From JANRLJ01 sp033762735 (lineage in GTDB: Bacteria > Chloroflexota > Anaerolineae > Aggregatilineales > Phototrophicaceae), in contig JANRLJ010000218.1 of assembly GCA_033762735.1 (NCBI GenBank), positions 27,175 through 91,174 of the forward strand: a stretch of DNA of 64,000 nucleotides. Direction: 5' to 3'. This document shows positions 1 to 7,274 of this stretch, piece by piece (position 1 is the first letter of the stretch; every line of letters starts with the position of its first letter). The notes below the pieces were generated by a model, which saw nothing but the letters and a program-made list of their open reading frames with translations, was not told where the DNA came from and searched no databases. The position numbers were made by a program, and so were the translations under genes.

Positions 1-370
1 GGTCAAAGCGGTTCTCGTTCGCCATCCACGCGCCATAGGGCATGACGACCACGAACGGCGGCAGCACACCCGCTTCGATTCCGGCGTCCATCGCCTGCGG
101 CAGTCCCAGATCCACCCACAGGCGATTGGTCGAGTTCGAGCCGTGCATCAGATACAGCACCGGATAGGTCGCGTCGGTCTGCGCATAGCAGGGAGGCAGA
201 TAGACGGTATACACCAGTTCCAGATCAACCAGTTCGCTGGAATAGGTGCGGTCGATCACGCGCCCTTCTGTTGACGTGCATCTCTGCGCCTGGGCGGGAA
301 CAGGCCGCAGGACGAGCGCGACGAGCAGGCTGAGGGCGAAAACAAACGGCATCCATGAGAGTCGGCGCAT
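1..370 (-). CDS. Secreted esterase (Esterase D/PF00756-like), N-terminal part
   Basis: The ORF begins at an ATG at 370 and runs off the left edge, so only about 123 residues are visible. They start with a signal peptide (MRRLSW, a hydrophobic core, then PVPAQAQ). Next comes a short lead and a strand-turn segment YPVLYLMHGSN, typical of the putative-esterase alpha/beta-hydrolase family just before the oxyanion region. The catalytic Ser, Asp and His would lie outside the window. It is probably an exported ester hydrolase of unknown substrate. It could also be an enterochelin-esterase or S-formylglutathione-hydrolase relative; the signal peptide argues against a cytosolic enzyme. Confidence 0.75.
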   Translation of the reverse strand, partial: MRRLSWMPFVFALSLLVALVLRPVPAQAQRCTSTEGRVIDRTYSSELVDLELVYTVYLPPCYAQTDATYPVLYLMHGSNSTNRLWVDLGLPQAMDAGIEAGVLPPFVVVMPYGAWMANENRFD

Positions 371-486
371 GGGGCTTCCTTGTGCTGCGGGACTGAACGA
401 TCAACGTGCACGATGATAGCCGCATTCGATGCCCAGCCCAACCCTGTTTCAGCAATCCTTTTTGGCTTTAGGGAAGTCGTGGATTT

Positions 487-694
487 GTAGGGGCGACTCG
501 GCGAGTCGCCCCTACGGGCACAACCTGCAATAAGACAACACTTTTATGCAAATACACCGCAAAGGGTATGTCCGGCAACTCCTGACAATTTCCTGGGTGG
601 TCTTGGGATAGGGGCGCAGCATGCTGCGCCCCTACGGGAAACCCAGATATAAGAAGGTGCAGGTTTTTCCGTAGGGACACGACCTGCCGTGTTC
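487..694. repeat. Cluster of three dispersed palindromes in the 371-714 gap
   Basis: The gap between the esterase and the transporter has no credible gene. It holds three hairpin-forming palindromes: 487-515 (arms GTAGGGGCGACTCG/CGAGTCGCCCCTAC), 609-634 (TAGGGGCGCAGCA/TGCTGCGCCCCTA) and an imperfect one at 671-694 (GTAGGGACACG...). They belong to the GTAGGGGCG and GTAGGGACACGG families that recur across the window. Flanks of the second (TCCGGCAACTCCTGAC) resemble flanks of the copy at 14911-14938, so the mobile unit may exceed the palindrome. Confidence 0.8.
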
Positions 695-714
695 TGCCAT
701 CGGCAAATAATTGC

Positions 715-1947
715 TCAGCTTACCAGCCGCAGTTTGATCCCCAGCCACACGCCCACGAACACCGCCGCCCCGAACACCCAGCCGGACAGCGCGAAGGCCG
801 AAATGCCCGAAAGCAGCGTCCCGACCGTGCAGCCCAGCGCCGTCATCGCGCCCCAGCCCATCAGCACACCGCCCAGCACCGCCGTAAAGCCGTTGAGCGG
901 AGTCAGCCGGGAAAGCTGGAAGCGGTTAGAAAGCAGCGCCGCCGCGAACGCCCCCACGATCAGCCCGCCGATCAGCAGGCCGTTGTCGGTGATGGTCTGC
1001 ACGACCTGCGTGGCGCATCCGGCGAACGTGTCCAGCCCGTTGAGGCGGTCATCGAGATAGCCCGCGCTGGAAAGCACCGTGCGCGAGAAGCTGCCCAACT
1101 GCGAGGTCACACCCAGCGGTTCGACGCGCAGATAGACGAAGATACCGATCACGCCCACCACCGCCCCGGTCACGAGCGGATTCCAGCGCTGGCCGAACAT
1201 GGTCTGATGCAGCCGTGCCAGCGTGATTCTGCCGCCGGGCTGCGCGGGGACTTCCGGCAGGTAACGCAGCAGCAGCAGCGCCAGCCCACCCAGAAGCGCC
1301 AGATGCAGCGCCAGCGACCCGGCATAGCCCAGGCGGGCGGGCATCCACGCGACGGGTGCGCTGGTGATCGTGCTCAGGTAGAGGCTCTGCCAGGTGAAAA
1401 AACCTAGTCCGAAGCCGACCAGCGACCCGATCAGCGCCAGCGGTGCGCGGGCATAGCCTTCGCCCAGGCGGTAGAGATGGCCGCTGATGCACGCGCCGGA
1501 AAGCGCCATGCCCACGCCGAAGGCCAGCCCCGCCGCCGCCGTCGCCCAACTCACCGGGCCGATATGCGCGTTGGGGGGCAGCCGCCCGGTGCCGGGATTG
1601 GGCAGGAACAGGCCGAAGATGATGGCATAGCCCACGCCGCCCACCGCCAGCGCCATCAGAATGGCGAAGATGCCGCTGCTGTTGCGATGTTCGATGAAGT
1701 CGCGCAGGATGCAGAAAAAGCAAAAGCGCCCGCGCTGGAAAGCGATCCCAAGCGCCGCGCCTGTGAGCAGGGAATAGGAGGCTGCTGCGCCGCGCCCCGG
1801 TGTGGTATGCAGGGCATAGGCGCCCAGCAGAACCGCGATCAGCGCCGCCAGCGCCACGCCCGCCCGCAGCAGCCCGCCTCTCGTGTACTGGAATCGAAGG
1901 GGGGCGGCCCCCGCAAGAGCGCCGCCCCCGACCGTACTTTCGGTCAT
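715..1947 (-). CDS. tsuA: YeeE/YedE (TsuA-type) thiosulfate/sulfur transporter
   Basis: 410 aa if translation starts at the ATG at 1947; a longer reading is possible but antisense-like and unsupported. The protein is almost entirely hydrophobic with about nine or more membrane segments. It carries the family's conserved Cys motifs: GRFCFFC (C76, C79), SGACISGH, DTFAGCATQ and ALGCTVGTLLSG near the C terminus. In characterised TsuA/YeeE proteins such cysteines relay thiosulfate or a sulfane sulfur across the membrane. It lies 4 nt downstream of the secreted rhodanese on the same strand, so the two are very likely one operon supplying reduced sulfur. Expression is probably set by the leader at 2971-3272. 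The exact substrate (thiosulfate or another sulfur species) is inferred. Confidence 0.88.
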   Translation of the reverse strand: MTESTVGGGALAGAAPLRFQYTRGGLLRAGVALAALIAVLLGAYALHTTPGRGAAASYSLLTGAALGIAFQRGRFCFFCILRDFIEHRNSSGIFAILMALAVGGVGYAIIFGLFLPNPGTGRLPPNAHIGPVSWATAAAGLAFGVGMALSGACISGHLYRLGEGYARAPLALIGSLVGFGLGFFTWQSLYLSTITSAPVAWMPARLGYAGSLALHLALLGGLALLLLRYLPEVPAQPGGRITLARLHQTMFGQRWNPLVTGAVVGVIGIFVYLRVEPLGVTSQLGSFSRTVLSSAGYLDDRLNGLDTFAGCATQVVQTITDNGLLIGGLIVGAFAAALLSNRFQLSRLTPLNGFTAVLGGVLMGWGAMTALGCTVGTLLSGISAFALSGWVFGAAVFVGVWLGIKLRLVS

Positions 1948-1951
1948 GAAA

Positions 1952-2893
1952 TTACTGCCCGCCCCAGACGGTGCCCGCCGGGTTTTCCACCGGGACACCC
2001 ACCGAGTTGCCGTATTCCGTCCACGAGCCATCATACAGGCGCACATCGTAACCGAGCAGCTTGGTCAGCACGAACCAGGTCAGCGCGGCACGTTCGCCGA
2101 TGCGGCAGTAGGTGATGATCGGCTGGCTGCCATCGATGCCCAGCCCGGCGTACAGTTCACGCAGCTCTTCCACCGACTTGAATGTGCCGTCTTCATTCAC
2201 GTTCTGCCCCCAGGGGACGTTGACCGCGCCGGGGATGTGGCCTGCACGCACGGCGAGTTCCTGCACACCTTCGGGCGCGAAGATTTCGCCGTTGTATTCG
2301 GCATTAGAGCGGATGTCGATCAGCACGCCTTCGGCCTCGCCCGTCACCACATCCAGCACGTCCGGCAGCAGCGCACGCAGATCAGTGTTGGCTTCGGCGG
2401 CGGTGAAGTTGCCCGCTTCATAGCTGGGCGGTGCAACGGCCAGTTCGCGGCCTTCGGCTTCCCACTTCACGCGCCCGCCGTCCAGCAGACGAACGTCCTG
2501 TGCGCCGTAGATGCTGAAAATCCACGCGCCCCACGCGGCGAACCAGTTGTTGTTGTCGCCATACAGCACGACGGTGGTGTCATCGTTGATGCCCGCCGCC
2601 TGCGCCAGTTCCTGGAAACGCTCGGCAGAGACAATATCGCGCACCAGCGTATCGACGAAATCGGTGTGCCAGACGAAGTTGACCGCGCCGGGGATGTGGC
2701 CGCGCTCATACACGCCGGGGACAACGCTCACTTCGATGACGCGCACAGCGGGATTCTCAAGATTCTCGGCCAACCAGTCGGTGCTGACGAGGACTTCGGG
2801 GGCTTCGTCCTGTGCGCTGACGAGGGCGCTGGTCAGGACGGTGACGGCGGCAAGCAGAACGAACAGAACAACAGATTGGGTCACTCGCTTCAT
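1952..2893 (-). CDS. Secreted two-domain thiosulfate sulfurtransferase (rhodanese)
   Basis: 313 aa starting at ATG 2893 with an AGGAG ribosome site. A cleavable signal peptide (MKRVTQSVVLFVLLAAV... ALVSAQ) puts the enzyme outside the membrane. Two tandem rhodanese domains follow. The first (about 35-165) has no catalytic Cys. The second (about 180-313) has the active loop CRIGER preceded by IITY, close to the C-R-x-G-x-R loop of SseA/TST enzymes. It should move sulfane sulfur from thiosulfate or a persulfide to an acceptor. The transporter gene begins 4 nt after its stop, suggesting extracellular sulfur handling coupled to uptake. The long upstream leader carries Cys-rich mini-ORFs and terminators, so transcription probably responds to cysteine supply. 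Confidence 0.9.
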   Translation of the reverse strand: MKRVTQSVVLFVLLAAVTVLTSALVSAQDEAPEVLVSTDWLAENLENPAVRVIEVSVVPGVYERGHIPGAVNFVWHTDFVDTLVRDIVSAERFQELAQAAGINDDTTVVLYGDNNNWFAAWGAWIFSIYGAQDVRLLDGGRVKWEAEGRELAVAPPSYEAGNFTAAEANTDLRALLPDVLDVVTGEAEGVLIDIRSNAEYNGEIFAPEGVQELAVRAGHIPGAVNVPWGQNVNEDGTFKSVEELRELYAGLGIDGSQPIITYCRIGERAALTWFVLTKLLGYDVRLYDGSWTEYGNSVGVPVENPAGTVWGGQ

Positions 2894-2970
2894 GGTAGTG
2901 CTATTCTCCTGTGAGGATCGAAACGTCTAAATCAGAAAATCGGTCGATAAAACGGGAAGTGCGATTCAGA

Positions 2971-2997
2971 TCAGCAGCAGCAACAACACGATTTCAT
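2971..2997 (-). CDS. Mini-ORF MKSCCCCC, candidate cysteine leader peptide 2
   Basis: The reading is ATG-AAA-TCG, then five Cys codons (TGT TGT TGC TGC TGC), then TGA. A strong ribosome site (AGGAG, 3004-3008) sits 6 nt upstream, better placed than that of many real genes nearby. It lies after both leader terminators and 77 nt before the rhodanese start. Five consecutive Cys codons in an 8-residue peptide are very unlikely by chance. Short ORFs with runs of Cys codons upstream of sulfur genes are known as cysteine-responsive leaders in mycobacteria. It probably acts by ribosome stalling rather than as a stable peptide. Confidence 0.7.
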   Translation of the reverse strand: MKSCCCCC

Positions 2998-3038
2998 AAC
3001 AGTCTCCTGTAGCGAAATGCAGGATAGGCTGGCGTTGC

Positions 3039-3069
3039 AAAAAAACACCCCGGTTTGTCGTGCCGGGGT
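3039..3069 (-). terminator. Intrinsic terminator T2 in sulfur-operon leader
   Basis: On the minus strand a 7-bp stem ACCCCGG/CCGGGGT with a 9-nt loop is followed by G and seven T residues (plus-strand A run 3039-3045). Its 5' arm extended by one base (ACCCCGGC, 3062-3069) is fully complementary to the 3' arm of T1, so T2 can be dissolved by an antiterminator pairing. Confidence 0.85.
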
Positions 3070-3086
3070 AGTGTTGGTCTGGCAAG

Positions 3087-3112
3087 AAAAAACCCCGGCG
3101 TTTTGCCAGGGT
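3087..3112 (-). terminator. Intrinsic terminator T1 in sulfur-operon leader
   Basis: On the minus strand ACCCTGGC pairs with GCCGGGGT (8 pairs, one G-T) across a 5-nt loop and is followed by a run of six T (3087-3092, the first also closing the stem). The 3' arm GCCGGGGT (3092-3099) is identical to the last sense bases of leader ORF 1 (3150-3157) and complementary to the 5' arm of T2. That gives the alternative pairings expected of an attenuator. Confidence 0.85.
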
Positions 3113-3146
3113 CGTCTTTTACAATCGGTTCAGAGAACGGACAGTG

Positions 3147-3212
3147 TCAACCCCGGCGGTGTTCGGCCATACACATACAGACACAGGGACAGGGCTGGCA
3201 GAGCTGGAACAT
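3147..3212 (-). CDS. Cys-rich leader peptide 1 of the sulfur operon
   Basis: A 21-residue ORF from ATG 3212 to TGA 3147 contains CQPCPCVCMC, five Cys in ten residues. AAGGAG lies at 3226-3231, a rather long 13-nt spacing. It begins about 25 nt after the predicted transcription start, as leader peptides do. Its last codons (CGCCGGGGT, then TGA) form the sequence that competes with T1. A ribosome stalled at the Cys codons would leave this segment free; a ribosome reaching the stop would cover it. It could instead be a small metal-binding peptide, but position and base-pairing favour a regulatory leader. Confidence 0.65.
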   Translation of the reverse strand: MFQLCQPCPCVCMCMAEHRRG

Positions 3213-3243
3213 GGTTCAGTGCGTTCTCCTTGACTTAGATGAT

Positions 3244-3272
3244 AAGATAACTGGTAAAAGAGCGTCTGTCAA
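3244..3272 (-). promoter_or_regulatory. Sigma70-type promoter for the sulfur-operon leader
   Basis: On the minus strand there is a perfect -35 TTGACA (3267-3272), a 17-nt spacer and a -10 TATCTT (3244-3249, four of six consensus bases). Transcription should start near 3237, just ahead of leader ORF 1. Confidence 0.7.
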
Positions 3273-3301
3273 GGGTTGATGAGCAGGCTTTTGTGTAGCC
3301 T

Positions 3302-3733
3302 TCACCGCATCAAATCCTTAAAGTTAAGCAGAAAACGCAGTGCGCGGTGCGGCGTGTTGATGAATTCGTCGGCGTCGAACGGCTGCTGCAAAAAGCTGCT
3401 GAGTCCGTCCAGGTCTTCCTGAGACAGCTTCTCCCTGATCGTATCCACGTTGGAAAAGCCCATCGCCCATTCCCCGAACAGGCGCTCCTCGGTCTTGCCG
3501 GAAAGCAGCGTGCGCATGGCGTGATGGCGCGGGTCGGTGGCGATCTTCTGATGCAGCTTGAGTACCGCATCTTCGGGGCCTTCCAGCAGTTGGATGAAGT
3601 TCCCGCCCTTGTAGAGCAGCAGCCCGGTAATGCCGAGTGGGTTGTTGTTGCGGCGGCTGGCACGCAGAATATCGAGGATGTCGTCCTGGGTAATGCCGTG
3701 CACGGCGGAACTGACGTACAGCAAATACATCAT
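3302..3733 (-). CDS. Short BLUF-domain blue-light sensor
   Basis: 143 aa, essentially one BLUF domain (residues 1-95) plus a short C-terminal extension. Visible family residues are the flavin-contacting Tyr in MMYLLYVS, the Asn of SRRNN, the switch Gln in NFIQLLEGP and the Trp of GEWAMGF. BLUF domains bind FAD and pass the light signal to a partner. No output domain is attached, as in the short PixD/Slr1694 class, so it should act through protein contact. GGAGG lies 9-12 nt before the ATG. It follows a second, paralogous BLUF gene by 108 nt, and the two share the C-terminal RFLLNFKD signature. Confidence 0.93.
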   Translation of the reverse strand: MMYLLYVSSAVHGITQDDILDILRASRRNNNPLGITGLLLYKGGNFIQLLEGPEDAVLKLHQKIATDPRHHAMRTLLSGKTEERLFGEWAMGFSNVDTIREKLSQEDLDGLSSFLQQPFDADEFINTPHRALRFLLNFKDLMR

Positions 3734-3841
3734 GGCGGAAAAGCCTCCATGTAAAGAGGGGGATGCAGTTGTCTGATGTGGTGAAGCAACAGCGTGGGGA
3801 GAAGCGGGTTTATCGAAACACTGTTGACCGTATTCAGTTTT

Positions 3842-4267
3842 TTATGCGTGCTGCGGCATGTCCTTGAAATTGAGCAGGAAGCGATAGGCACGGTTGGGCG
3901 TTTTCAGGAATTCGTGTTCGTCGAAGGGCTTCTGCAAAAAGTCGCTCAGGCCGGGGACGTGCCGCTGATCGACCTTGCTCAGGTCATAAAACGCCATCGC
4001 CCAGTTGTTGAACTGCCGTTCCTGCAATGGACCCGAAAGCATGGTGCGGACGCTGGTATGGCGCGGGTCGGTCATCAGGCGGCGGTGCAGCCCGATCACG
4101 TTCGACTTTGGCCCCTCCAGCAGTTGGATAAACTGGCGATCCTTGTAGAGCAGCAGGCCGGTGATGTCGTCGCGCAGGTTATTCCGGCGGCTGACCGTCA
4201 GAATGTCCAGCAGATCCGACGTTTCCATCGGATACGCGGCCTCGCTCACATACAGCAAATACATCAT
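3842..4267 (-). CDS. Short BLUF-domain blue-light sensor (paralogue)
   Basis: 141 aa and clearly paralogous to the gene at 3302-3733. It starts MMYLLYVSEA, keeps SRRNN, the switch Gln in RQFIQLLEGP and NNWAMAF, and ends in RFLLNFKDMPQHA. It is a stand-alone BLUF photoreceptor with no fused effector. A tandem pair suggests local duplication and perhaps hetero-oligomers. A third, more divergent BLUF gene is at 19748. No output gene is adjacent; the next gene upstream is an unrelated serine hydrolase. Confidence 0.93.
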   Translation of the reverse strand: MMYLLYVSEAAYPMETSDLLDILTVSRRNNLRDDITGLLLYKDRQFIQLLEGPKSNVIGLHRRLMTDPRHTSVRTMLSGPLQERQFNNWAMAFYDLSKVDQRHVPGLSDFLQKPFDEHEFLKTPNRAYRFLLNFKDMPQHA

Positions 4268-4356
4268 AAGACGCTAAACCTTTGTCTTGCCTGGTTTTGT
4301 ACAATGGGCAGTATACCGCAGCCACTTAGCATCTGGATTAGACTTTTTGAAATTAT

Positions 4357-5823
4357 TTATGAATTTTTGTGGTGGGCGCTTAATAACTGCGCCTCTGGTG
4401 CCTCGAAAGAGACGTTGACCTGCGTCTGGATCAGGAGTTCACTGTCAAGAAAATGGAACCCAAGCGTGTGCACGAAGGGTGTTTCTACCAGCCGCACGAC
4501 GAGGGTGAATACGTCTTCGGCTGTCCATGCGCCACAGGTCATGACGGGTGTTACGCCGACCACCCATTCATCGTTGAACAGCGTTGTTTGCCCCGGCAGC
4601 CATGTACCGTAGCCGCAGGGGAGGACTTCATCCCCGGAATCGGTTTTCAGGCGAATGGTACAGTCAGCCGCGCCAAAATCGAAGCTGATCTCCCGCAGTT
4701 TCAAGGCATTGTCGTCCACGATGTACGTGCGATCTGAGACACGCGACCCAACCAGCGAGTCTGCCTGGCCTTCCACCACCGGACATTGCAGGCCAGACAA
4801 GCGCACTTTCATACGCTGATACGCCTCTGCATCCTCGGCAGGATGTTCAGACCCCATCGCGGGCAGCAGGATTTCCCAGATCAGGTCTAAGGGCTTTTGC
4901 ATCTCAAACAGGTCAACGCCCCCGGTGATCGCCAGCACCGCGTCCTGCTCCGGCATGACGATGCAATACTGCCCGAAAACCCCATCCCCACGATACGCCC
5001 CATGACGGCAGCGCCAGAATTGAAAGCCGTACCCTTGTGCCCAATCGCTGTCGGGGTCGTCACCGTTGATGCTCTGGATAGCCGTCGCTTCCTCGACCCA
5101 GCTTTCAGGCAGCAGTTGCTTTCCCTGCCACCTCCCCTTTTGCAGGTAGAGCTGACCGAAGCGGGCAATATCTTCCGTTTTCAGGCTCAGCCCAATCCCG
5201 CCCATCGTGATGCCTTCGGGCGACTGCTGCCAGCTTGCCCCGTGTATGCCTAACGGCGCGAACAGGCGCGGTTCCAGATAATCCAGAACGGTCATGCGTG
5301 TCGTGCGCTCGACAATCGCCGCGAGCATATACGTCGCCCCGGTGTTGTAGAGAAAAAAGGTTCCGGGCGGCTGTGTCACGGGGACTTCAAAAAATCCCCT
5401 GATCCAGTTTCCATCCGGGCGACCGAACATATTTGACCAGGTATCAACGGTGTGTCCGGTGGACATGGAGAGCAGGTGGCGCACACACATGGCCTGAAGG
5501 AAATCCGACGCATCGACGGGTGCTTCATCGGGGAAAAAGGACAGGACTGGCGACTCCAGCGTAAAGTAGCCCTCGCTCACCGCCAGCCCAACCGCGCTCG
5601 CCGTAAAGCTTTTGCTGAGCGAAAACACTATATGCGGCTGTTCAGGCAGATAGGGCGACCACCAGCCCTCGGCCACGACGCTTCCATGCCGCAGCAGCAT
5701 CAAACTGTGCAGTTCGTTCGTCTGGCTTTCGAGTGCCTCCACCAACCGAAGCACCGCAGCAGAAGCAATGCCCTGGCTTTCGGGCGTGGCGCGTTGTAGT
5801 TCATGAAGTGTGCCAACAGGCAT
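4357..5823 (-). CDS. Serine hydrolase, beta-lactamase class C/EstB family
   Basis: 488 aa with no signal peptide. The N-terminal 330 residues form a beta-lactamase-fold (PF00144) domain. It has the SxxK nucleophile motif SLSK (S68-K71) followed by a typical helix, and a YNTGATYML segment in the place of the family's Y-x-N motif. The C-terminal 150 residues are beta-rich and resemble the extra domain of 6-aminohexanoate-dimer hydrolase relatives. Substrates are usually esters or amides, and true beta-lactam hydrolysis is not implied. It is probably transcribed alone; the start at 5823 faces the divergent metalloregulator gene. Confidence 0.88.
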   Translation of the reverse strand: MPVGTLHELQRATPESQGIASAAVLRLVEALESQTNELHSLMLLRHGSVVAEGWWSPYLPEQPHIVFSLSKSFTASAVGLAVSEGYFTLESPVLSFFPDEAPVDASDFLQAMCVRHLLSMSTGHTVDTWSNMFGRPDGNWIRGFFEVPVTQPPGTFFLYNTGATYMLAAIVERTTRMTVLDYLEPRLFAPLGIHGASWQQSPEGITMGGIGLSLKTEDIARFGQLYLQKGRWQGKQLLPESWVEEATAIQSINGDDPDSDWAQGYGFQFWRCRHGAYRGDGVFGQYCIVMPEQDAVLAITGGVDLFEMQKPLDLIWEILLPAMGSEHPAEDAEAYQRMKVRLSGLQCPVVEGQADSLVGSRVSDRTYIVDDNALKLREISFDFGAADCTIRLKTDSGDEVLPCGYGTWLPGQTTLFNDEWVVGVTPVMTCGAWTAEDVFTLVVRLVETPFVHTLGFHFLDSELLIQTQVNVSFEAPEAQLLSAHHKNS

Positions 5824-5979
5824 GGGGTTGCTCCCGCTGATCGAACAGACACAGGCCTATCGTACCTGCATAGCTGGTCGTTTACAGGGGTTAAATTTGC
5901 AAGCGCCTTAAGCACCGGAGTCCTGATATGTTAAAATGGGCTTTATCACACCATCGGACAAAACCACACAGGGCAAGGG

Positions 5980-6660
5980 ATGACCACGAACGAACTCAGC
6001 ATCACCATGCGCGAATATCTGGCGGAAATCTATCGCCTGAGCGACCGCGAGGGGGCGACCCAACAGGGATATATCAGCACATCGGCGCTGGCCGAACTGC
6101 TGGACGTGAGTGCGCCTGCCGTGAATCGTATGGTGACCAAGCTGAAGGATCAACACCTGCTCATCCATGAACCCTATCAGGGAATCGCCCTCACGGAAGC
6201 AGGGCAAAAAGAAGCGCTGACCATGCTGCGGCGTCATCGCATCACCGAGGCCTTTCTGGTGAATGTGATGGGCTTCGCGTGGCACGAAATCCACGAGGAA
6301 GCCAGCCGCATCAGCGGGACGCTCAGCGAGGCGCTCACGCAGCGTATGGCCGACATGGCCGGAAACCCGACCATCTGCCCACACGGCGAACCCATTCCCG
6401 CAGAAGACGGCACCATGCCCGATCTGCAAGACATTCTGCTGGCCGAAGCGCCCCAGAACACACCGCTGTATGTGACCCGCGTTCGCACCCGCGAGGCCGA
6501 CCGCCTGCAATATCTGGCGGCGCTTGGGTTAGTCCCCGGCGCTGAGGTAACGGTGATTCATGCCGCGCCCTTCAACGGCCCGTTGCAATTGAAGCTCAAG
6601 GACGAATATCGCATTGTGGGGCATAACCTGGCGGAGTTGATTCGGGTGCGTGGGGAATAA
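5980..6660 (+). CDS. DtxR/MntR-family metal-dependent transcriptional regulator
   Basis: 226 aa. An N-terminal winged helix (TSALAELLDVSAPAVNRMVTKL) is followed by the dimerisation/metal domain with HRITEAFLVNVMGFAWHEIHEEA and the family signature PTICPHGEPIP. A C-terminal SH3/FeoA-like domain comes last (about 150-226). Members use Fe(II) or Mn(II) as corepressor to control metal uptake. The retained H-x-x-x-E residues suggest a functional metal site. No metal transporter is adjacent, so its targets lie elsewhere. A TTAAAAT box lies about 45 nt upstream of the ATG, which is preceded by GGGCAAGGG. The gene converges with the DUF5615/DUF433 pair. Confidence 0.9.
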   Translation: MTTNELSITMREYLAEIYRLSDREGATQQGYISTSALAELLDVSAPAVNRMVTKLKDQHLLIHEPYQGIALTEAGQKEALTMLRRHRITEAFLVNVMGFAWHEIHEEASRISGTLSEALTQRMADMAGNPTICPHGEPIPAEDGTMPDLQDILLAEAPQNTPLYVTRVRTREADRLQYLAALGLVPGAEVTVIHAAPFNGPLQLKLKDEYRIVGHNLAELIRVRGE

Positions 6661-6993
6661 CTATTGGAGTTCCAGCAAACCAACGGAGTCGTTTTCCAGG
6701 AACTCGACAATTGCTTCATGATGTTTTTGCAATAGGGCGACAATATCCGAAGTTGTGCAGTTTCCGACTCTGACCCAGATTACTTTTGGCGGAAACCCTC
6801 TTCCACCCAAAAGATCGTTAAAATCAGAATCTTTTGTCACTAAACAATAGTTATGCGTTTTCGCGTATTGCCACACAACATGATCTGTGGCGGCATCCAA
6901 TCCAACTTGCGCTAGATGAACCGCATCAGGGAAAAAATCTGATAACCGATTGACGAGCTTTATCGAAAGGTTATGGTCAAACAGAAGTTTCAT
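6661..6993 (-). CDS. DUF5615 PIN-like protein, probable toxin of a TA-like pair
   Basis: 110 aa starting MKLLFDHNLS with VTKDSDFNDLL in the middle, the acidic residues (D6, D56, D58) expected of the small PIN-like DUF5615 family. Such genes almost always follow a DUF433 gene, as here, with a 4-nt ATGA overlap. PIN-like proteins are presumed ribonucleases and the pair is treated as a toxin-antitoxin-like module, though direct evidence is thin. The stop abuts the convergent DtxR-family gene. Confidence 0.85.
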   Translation of the reverse strand: MKLLFDHNLSIKLVNRLSDFFPDAVHLAQVGLDAATDHVVWQYAKTHNYCLVTKDSDFNDLLGGRGFPPKVIWVRVGNCTTSDIVALLQKHHEAIVEFLENDSVGLLELQ

Positions 6994-7211
6994 TTGACGA
7001 CAACGGTGTGCCGTTCGCGATCAGCAGCGTAACTCAGGCAAGCAAGGATGTCCTCACGGGTGAGCATGGGAAAATCCTCTAAAATTTCGTCGGTGCTCAT
7101 CCCTGCTGCCAGATAGGACAGCACATCATAAACGGTGATTCGCATCCCGCGAATGCACGGCTTGCCCGAACGCTTGCCCGGCTCAAGGGTGATAATACTG
7201 CTGTAATCCAT
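6990..7211 (-). CDS. DUF433 protein, probable antitoxin partner
   Basis: 73 aa. The ATG at 7211 is chosen because AAGGA lies about 10 nt upstream; a TTG at 7229 would add six residues. The sequence TLEPGKRSGKPCIRGMRITVYDVLSYLAAGMSTDEIL is the classic DUF433 helix-turn-helix-like fold (G-x-P-x-I-x-G-x-R-I-x-V). It overlaps the DUF5615 gene by 4 nt and is translationally coupled to it. It is inferred to neutralise or repress its partner. Confidence 0.88.
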   Translation of the reverse strand: MDYSSIITLEPGKRSGKPCIRGMRITVYDVLSYLAAGMSTDEILEDFPMLTREDILACLSYAADRERHTVVVK

Positions 7212-7274
7212 CACGATGCATTCCTTCAAAAATGCCTTTTTTAGTAACTGACCTTCGTAGACTACGACTGCTTG

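Noticed and set aside
1948..2046. N-terminal extension of the TsuA-like protein
   Set aside because: The upstream 33 codons overlap the rhodanese end and are not membrane-like. ATG 1947 fits 4 nt after the rhodanese stop.
2930..2997. TGA after MKSCCCCC read as selenocysteine
   Set aside because: Readthrough gives only twelve unremarkable codons before the next TGA. Nothing resembles a protein family, so it is a stop.
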